From assembly GCA_046483075.1 (NCBI GenBank), contig JAWODV010000042.1:62001-126000 (forward strand): a stretch of DNA of 64,000 nucleotides. The letters run 5' to 3'. The position numbers were made by a program, and so were the translations under genes. Below the pieces are notes generated by a model. The model was not told the DNA's origin. It did no database searches and saw nothing but the letters and a program-made list of their open reading frames with translations. This document shows, piece after piece, positions 63,521-64,000 of this stretch (its first letter is position 1; every line of letters begins with the position of its first letter). Source of the stretch: JASMTM01 sp046483075 (GTDB lineage: Bacteria; Thermotogota; Thermotogae; Petrotogales; Kosmotogaceae).

Positions 63521-63820
63521 TCATTGACCTGTACGTATCCTGAGATTTTTGACTAATCTGGCTCCAAGTTTTTCATTTATTTTTGAAAGTATCTGCTCTT
63601 TTCTCAATAAAAGTTCTGTTTTCCATACTCCATCATCAGCAACAATAGTTAACAAGCCCTTATCAAAATCTTTGACCTTACAATGTTTTGATACAGATTT
63701 TCCAAAAATATTCTCCCACTCCTTAACCAGGGTGCCTTTTACCTTAAGCGCTTTAAATATATAATTTCTTCTAGAAAGAATATCAAATACTTCTGCCATG
63801 GTTTTATAGTTCTTTTTCAT
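63521..63820 (-). CDS. DUF721/DciA-like protein
   Basis: 99 residues. It matches the DUF721 core: LVKEWENIFGKSVSKHCKV, then LTIVADDGVWKTELLLRKEQILSKINEKLG (in part). Members of this family include DciA, the ancestral loader of the replicative helicase. DUF721 genes often sit beside gyrB or recF. The ATG overlaps the previous stop by 4 bp (ATGA). Confidence 0.85.
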   Translation of the reverse strand: MKKNYKTMAEVFDILSRRNYIFKALKVKGTLVKEWENIFGKSVSKHCKVKDFDKGLLTIVADDGVWKTELLLRKEQILSKINEKLGARLVKNLRIRTGQ

Positions 63821-64000
63821 TGTATACCTTCCCAGTTTTCATCTCTTGTCATTACATAACCCTCAAAATTATCCAATAATATTCTTGTCAGGCCATCGGT
63901 GAAATCTTCAATTAGAACCCTGTCTTCTATTTTTCTTATCGGAACCAGTCCCATACTTGTGTGTGATAAAAATAATTCATCAGCCGTAAACAGTTCCCAT
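63817..64000 (-). CDS. class IV aminotransferase, C-terminal fragment
   Basis: The last 60 residues of a protein whose start is outside the window. WELFTADELFLSHTSMGLVPIRKI and LTRILLDNFEGY match the end of branched-chain/D-amino-acid aminotransferases and aminodeoxychorismate lyase (the TxTS/PV loop near the PLP phosphate). Which member it is cannot be decided from the fragment. Its stop overlaps the DUF721 start. Confidence 0.8.
   Translation of the reverse strand, partial: WELFTADELFLSHTSMGLVPIRKIEDRVLIEDFTDGLTRILLDNFEGYVMTRDENWEGIQ

Overview
The window is a dense, low-GC bacterial chromosome segment with short intergenic gaps and long runs of overlapping genes on one strand. Several features point to the phylum Thermotogota. 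These are a 59-residue single-cluster ferredoxin, a class V aminotransferase/phosphoglycerate dehydrogenase pair, a buk-ptb-buk set joined to a four-subunit 2-oxoacid:ferredoxin oxidoreductase, and the order gyrB - small membrane protein - ftsA - ftsZ - pilB-type ATPase. A Kosmotoga/Mesotoga/Petrotoga-like organism is my best guess; no rRNA is present to fix the genus. I see no tRNA, rRNA, CRISPR array, insertion sequence or prophage.

Layout. Bases 1-12.7 kb (minus) hold a giant SLBB-repeat export protein cut by the window edge, then one co-directional block (hpt, a pseudopilin-like protein, recG, rsmD, a Mut7-C protein, a soluble multi-GAF histidine kinase with its receiver, ileS). From 12.9-14.7 kb (plus) comes trmB followed by a decayed gpsA. 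From 14.7-18.6 kb (minus) lie dnaA and the aminotransferase-serA-ferredoxin unit. After an AT-rich gap of about 690 bp, 19.3-26.9 kb (plus) encodes an amino-acid fermentation operon: aminotransferase, butyrate kinase, phosphate butyryltransferase, second butyrate kinase, P-loop NTPase, and a four-subunit oxoacid:ferredoxin oxidoreductase. From 27-32 kb (minus) are a PH-like membrane protein, mnmE and mfd. From 32.1-34.8 kb (plus) a TPP riboswitch with a terminator controls thiB-thiP. nth and an M18 aminopeptidase follow on the minus strand.

From 36.9-38.9 kb (plus) there is an ECF sigma / membrane anti-sigma-like / secreted RseB-like trio; then a Fur-family regulator, pheS-pheT and an inositol-phosphatase-like gene. 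From 43.6-47.8 kb (minus) is a galactofuranose-type glycan operon (GT4, flippase-like protein, GT2, glf). Then come lnt, a HAD phosphatase and a PP-loop ATPase. From 51.4-56.7 kb (minus) is the oxidative ornithine pathway (ord, ortA, ortB, oraS, oraE). The right end (minus) holds a class IV aminotransferase fragment, a DciA-like protein, gyrB, an FtsQ-like candidate, ftsA, ftsZ and a PilB/GspE ATPase.

How the genes fit together. Two operons turn amino acids into energy: one takes 2-oxoacids through acyl-CoA and acyl-phosphate to ATP and acid, with electrons passing to ferredoxin; the other takes D-ornithine to alanine plus acetyl-CoA. The most unusual observations are the broken gpsA, two genes whose Shine-Dalgarno sequences point at non-standard start codons (trmB and thiB), the uncharacterised P-loop protein inside the fermentation operon, the alternating SLBB array, and the FtsQ candidate.
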